Assembly (NCBI GenBank): GCA_036583965.1 | Contig: JAZBQD010000027.1 | Location: 9,463,187 to 9,527,186, forward strand | Source of the DNA: Prunella strophiata | Taxonomy: Eukaryota > Chordata > Aves > Passeriformes > Prunellidae | Direction: 5' to 3' | DNA length: 64,000 bases | Notes under the pieces: model-generated | What the model was told of the DNA's origin: nothing | Databases searched by the model: none | The model's input: the letters and a program-made list of their open reading frames with translations, nothing else | In this document: positions 61,101 through 64,000 of the stretch, one piece after another | How positions within the stretch are numbered: the stretch's first letter is position 1 | Layout: every line of letters starts with the position of its first letter | Position numbers and translations under genes: made by a program

Positions 61101-64000
61101 GTTAACTGATGTCACTGTAGGTTTTTCCTTTCAGCATCAAGGGAGCTGTTGTGTTTAAATTAGAAAAGATTGTGTTTAGATATCCACATGCATTATCTTC
61201 TCAGAGCTGAAATGAAATAGCAGCTGATGGTCTCAGAATCAGATGTGCGGTGTCTAAGATGGAGAGGGAGGAATTGGAGCAGTGTACTGAAGCTGTTCTG
61301 AAACTGAGTATCTGTATTTCAGAATCTCTTGCTTTGTTTTTACAGAAAACCCCCCTAGTGCCAAGCAACCTACCAAGATGCTGGTCATCAAAAAGGTTTC
61401 AAAAGAGGATCCTTCCGCCGCCTTCTCAGCTGCATTTACATCACCTGTTTCTCACCTGGCAAATGGCAACAAAGCCACCACCATTGTCCCAAGTGTCTAC
61501 AAAAATCTGGTTCCTAAACCTGCAGCTCCTCCTTCCAAGGTACAAGGAGTTCCAGCCAAATTAGTGAACTGCAGATCAAAGTAATCAACCCCCCAACAAG
61601 TAGCAGAAGTTGGAATCCAGTAGTTTCTGGGCAGTGGCTTTTACAGTAGAGGATCTATTTACTACTGAAGTTGTTCTCTGTTAAAATGCCTTTTGGGTTT
61701 GTCCATAGGGAGAGCTAACCTCTGACTACACTGCTGTCTGTTTGAATGGGTGTGTCCTCATGCATGAGACAAATCCTTATCTTAATAAGACAAAATGAGC
61801 ACTGCTGGAGAGGTGGAATGTGTGCTGCTATGTGCTTGAACTGTTCACATGACTACCTTGAAAAATCTTTATTGGGTTACAATACTTTGATGTGTCCAGA
61901 ACAATAGAGGCTAAGATCAGATTAGATTGTAACATCCTGCAATTCAGGTGTAATTTAGTTGAGCCTTAAAAACAATCTGGAAAAGCCATGGAGTCTGTGC
62001 TATAGTTCTTTTACTGAAGGAAATAGAGTCATGCTAAAAAAAATGTAATTTTTTTAACTTAGTTCTAGGCTTAGACTTGCCCATTTTTCCGGAGAATAAA
62101 CATGTATAGATGCCTTAGAAACTTTGAAGATTTAATAGTGAAAGTATTTAAAAAGCTTAAAAAAAAAAAAGTTAGCTTGGTTATTCCTTAAAGAGATGTC
62201 CAAATACTTTGAGTTCTAAAATGTATTAATTACTAATGCTGCCTGTGACATTCCAACAAAATCTTCCCTATGATTCAAGTGTGTAAGAATTATCTACTGT
62301 AAAGATAAAAACAAAATAAGAGACTCACAGCTTCTTTTTGTAAGAAAGCAAGTTTAGAGCTTCTTTCCCTTTTGTAAATTTTTGTTAATTCAGGTTAAAT
62401 TCTGCCAGCTACAGAAGAAAATGTAGTGGTTAAAATGTTTATCAAATACTCTTGTCTAAACACTTAATTTGACAGTTGATCTACTTCTTGGTAAGATGGG
62501 ATAAATTGACCCATTAGAAAGAGTATTTATAAGGAGTTTTTCATTCCACACATAGTTTTCAGTCCGTATATATTCTTGTTTAGAATAGGTAAACAAAATG
62601 CTGCTTCTAGTGAGTAGGGAGCCTCCTGTGGCTTTTTTTTTTTTTTTTTTTTTTTGCTTTTACAGCTTGATTGATGCATGTGTAGATAGAGCCTGACCTG
62701 GGTTTAGTCTGGATGTTTTATGTGTTCTTTGAAACAAAAGGCCAGAGATACAGTTTCTGATCAGACTGTTGACTGTTAGATTGTCTCTGGCTTCAAAGTA
62801 AACAGAATTTTAGAGAACCACGATGCATACAGCTTGTCTGTGTTACTGGCTGTTGTATGCTAAGATCATATCTGAGGTCTGAAAGTAAATGCTGTACCAA
62901 GTGTAGAGATTGAGATGAAAATGCACTTCTGAAAGTTATGGGAATGTTTGTTGTTACTGCTGGTCATGATATACCCCTTGCATTACAATGTAGAATTTGG
63001 GCATAAAAATCTGCTTAGCTAATGTAGCAGCTTTAGGAGCAGCTACAACAAGTGCAACAGTAATTGCACAGCAAGTTGCTCCTTGCAGCTTGCTGTGCAA
63101 TTACTGTTGCATTTGTTGTAGCTGCTTTTGAAGCCCATGGACACAGGTTTTTCATTAATTCAGTCAAGGAGAGCTGCTCTCGAAGCTTTTGCTAACCATG
63201 TTCTGAAATTAGACTATGTAGGTTTTGATTCTTCAAATAATACATTATTCAGTGCTCACAGTTGGAATAAAACTGACTGTGATCTGAAGGTTCAGCATCC
63301 ATCCAAATATAGTGGTAGGGCTTTTTTCTTAGCTTGCTTTACATGTTACATAGTTCATTTGCATTCCAAATTGTTTATTTGTAGTTACATCAGAGATTAT
63401 GGCAATATATAGTGGTACCTGCCTAAGTTCCTTTAATTAAGTTTTTACTTCACTAAATCCAGTAGGCCTGAATTACACCTGGATTTATAAGTGAAATATT
63501 GCAGTATTGATACCAAAGGAAATGTTCTTTGGCTAGTGGAAAAGGTATTAATTTTTAATATGTAGCCCAAGAGATCAGTCACATTAAGCAGGCTATAAAT
63601 ATGTACTTAGTGATTTAGCTGCTAATTTCTAAGTGTTTACACACTGATGTGGTGCTGTGATTACTGGGGCAGTGTGATATTCCTCGGTGGTGGGGATTGC
63701 AGTGGGGAAGAATTATCAGCTGATGTCATCAACAGTGCTTTTGTTAATGAATGGTGACCATTAGCAAAACCCAAAGGTGGGGTATCAGCATATCCTTAGC
63801 CAGAAAAGCTGTGTGCCTTTTTTAAGTCACAGCCTTTAAGCAGCTGTGGTAGGATGCATTAGCCTGAAGTCTTCTAGAAAGTTATCAAGAATTGTAGTTC
63901 ATAAAGTAGTAGAGGAGTCAAAACATTCCTTTCCACAAAGTCAGCAGTATTGGAAAGCTGTCACAGGAAAACTGAATGAAAAATGGTTTTGTTAAGTTGT
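40137..64000 (+). CDS. GPBP1L1: Vasculin-like protein 1 (GC-rich promoter-binding protein 1-like 1), N-terminal half
   Basis: Nuclear protein of the vasculin family, paralogue of GPBP1, which binds a GC-rich promoter element. The gene span includes the upstream leader; translation starts at 56284. Coding segments in the window: 56284-56343, 56635-56764, 57127-57410, 60130-60202 and 61346-61539; phases agree throughout, giving residues 1-247 of about 474 in human. Landmarks: MAQHDFVPAWLNFSTPQS at the N-terminus, the RRRHNSSDGFFNNGPLRTAG block, a Gly/Ser/His-rich part near 80-120, FEEEDFPSLNPEAG, and KMLVIKKVSKEDP. No stop or frameshift is seen. The last exon ends SK|GTACAAG, after which human continues with PNAWK; that exon is not found before the window ends, so the gene is truncated by the window edge. 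Confidence 0.95.
45141..45285. repeat. Poly(T)/poly(A) tracts
   Basis: A T run flows directly into an A run at about 45139-45162, followed by a long A run interrupted once by C at about 45254-45283. They are length-variable and prone to sequencing error. Confidence 0.85.
49490..49640 (+). mobile_element. CR1 LINE 3'-end fragment in GPBP1L1 intron 1
   Basis: 'cagattgcccagagaagttg', 'tggatgccccatcactggaa', 'gtggaaggtgtctctgcctg' and 'gtaactagatgctctttagg' reproduce the CR1 3' end in plus orientation. The terminal simple repeat is lost. Confidence 0.85.
53758..53777. repeat. Poly(A) tract
   Basis: About 20 consecutive A residues followed by ataaaaatc. It could be the tail of a retroposed sequence, but nothing upstream is recognisable. 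Confidence 0.7.
54665..55549 (+). other. GPBP1L1: Long internal leader exon of GPBP1L1 (inferred)
   Basis: 885 bases bounded by a strong acceptor (GGTTTTTTACAG) and a strong donor (CTCAGG|GTAAGTG). The frame through its start is open for only about 22 codons, so it is untranslated leader rather than coding. It contains a small ORF at 54693-54734. Role as a GPBP1L1 leader exon is inferred from position and splice sites. Confidence 0.55.
56229..56343 (+). CDS. GPBP1L1: GPBP1L1 start exon
   Basis: Acceptor TTATTTACAG, donor AAG|GTAACA. The ATG at 56284 (TAAATGG) opens MAQHDFVPAWLNFSTPQSTK. Two short upstream ORFs, 56238-56264 and 56248-56283, precede it in the same exon; the second ends directly before the start codon. 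Confidence 0.93.
56635..56764 (+). CDS. GPBP1L1: GPBP1L1 coding exon 2
   Basis: Acceptor TTTCTGCAG, donor GGA G|GTGAGT. It encodes SPAATFEKHGEHLPRGEGRF and the NSSDGFFNNGPLRTAG block. Confidence 0.95.
57127..57410 (+). CDS. GPBP1L1: GPBP1L1 coding exon 3
   Basis: Acceptor TTGTTTAG, donor TTT|GTAAGT. It encodes WHQPSLLRHDSVDSGVSKGA, a Gly/His/Ser-rich stretch, and the charged segment ending FEEEDF. Confidence 0.95.
57411..60129. other. GPBP1L1: GPBP1L1 intron between coding exons 3 and 4
   Basis: 2.7 kb with no recognisable exon, RNA gene or transposon. Confidence 0.6.
60130..60202 (+). CDS. GPBP1L1: GPBP1L1 coding exon 4
   Basis: Acceptor TTTTTACAG, donor TGG G|GTAGGT. It encodes PSLNPEAGRQNNQNKPLGTP and the GVW core shared with GPBP1. 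Confidence 0.94.
61346..61539 (+). CDS. GPBP1L1: GPBP1L1 coding exon 5
   Basis: Acceptor TTTTTACAG, donor AAG|GTACAA. It encodes ENPPSAKQPTKMLVIKKVSK through VPSVYKNLVPKPAAPPSK. If not spliced here, the frame reads on 14 codons into the intron and stops at 61584. Confidence 0.95.
62633..62655. repeat. Poly(T) tract
   Basis: About 23 uninterrupted T residues. Confidence 0.85.
63038..63126. repeat. Near-perfect inverted repeat, 38-bp arms and 13-base loop
   Basis: Arm 1 (63038-63075) starts agcagctacaacaagtgcaa. Arm 2 (63089-63126) is its reverse complement except for one position, which would be a G:U pair in RNA. The loop is ttgctccttgcag. Total 89 bases, on the sense strand of a GPBP1L1 intron. 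It could be a palindromic MITE or a pre-miRNA-like hairpin; I recognise no known family with confidence. Confidence 0.9.

Larger units (their letters stand above)
61540..64000. other. GPBP1L1: GPBP1L1 intron running off the window
   Basis: No matching continuation exon was found. It contains a T run at about 62633-62655 and the hairpin at 63038-63126. Confidence 0.6.

Noticed and set aside
61540..61584. Extra C-terminus for GPBP1L1 ending at 61584
   Set aside because: It is intron read-through past the AAG|GTACAA donor; the family continues with another exon that lies beyond the window.
63128..63412. 94-codon open frame after the hairpin
   Set aside because: No resemblance to GPBP1L1 or another family and no flanking splice sites in phase; probably chance.
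1..64000. CRISPR arrays, bacterial operons or rRNA genes
   Set aside because: None seen. The sequence is vertebrate nuclear DNA with spliced genes.

Overview
This window is nuclear DNA of a bird, probably a songbird. Four intron-containing genes can be read exon by exon. Each follows its vertebrate counterpart, and every internal junction stated here joins in frame. Interspersed repeats are avian: CR1 LINE 3' ends, a tRNA-Ile/CR1 composite SINE of the type described in zebra finch, and a solo LTR. Family recognition and vertebrate gene order are from memory; coordinates, splice phases and motifs were read from the sequence.

Layout. 1-5800: intergenic, with the SINE near the left edge. About 5835-17365 (+): the egg riboflavin-binding protein gene (RBP, retbindin/folate-receptor fold), six exons, 240 residues, with a TATA box and a poly(A) signal. 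17366-27450: intergenic, with old repeat fragments, a diverged 320-bp-spaced duplication and a CR1 3' end that stops close to the next promoter. 27580-33950 (+): IPP, a BTB-BACK-kelch protein (KLHL27), eight coding exons behind a CpG island. Its last exon carries one extra C that shifts the frame. A solo LTR with a 6-bp target duplication lies in intron 7. About 37465-39900 (-): TMEM69, a DUF3429 membrane protein, convergent with IPP, with its start codon in a small exon. 39310-40800: a CpG island between the divergently transcribed TMEM69 and GPBP1L1. About 40100 to beyond 64000 (+): GPBP1L1 (vasculin-like protein 1), with a long spliced leader and five coding exons here (247 residues); the C-terminal half lies outside the window.

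Gene order IPP-TMEM69-GPBP1L1 matches human 1p34. The riboflavin-binding protein gene sits where mammals have only the gap between IPP and MAST2. The genes are not a pathway: one is a secreted vitamin carrier for the egg, one a ubiquitin-ligase adaptor-type kelch protein, one a membrane protein of unknown function, and one a transcription-factor-like protein.

The points most worth a second look are the IPP terminal frameshift, the relocated N-glycosylation site and lengthened phosphoserine tract of RBP, a near-perfect 38-bp-arm hairpin at 63038-63126, the solo LTR in IPP, and the chained upstream ORFs inferred in the GPBP1L1 leader. I found no candidate for a wholly new biological system.
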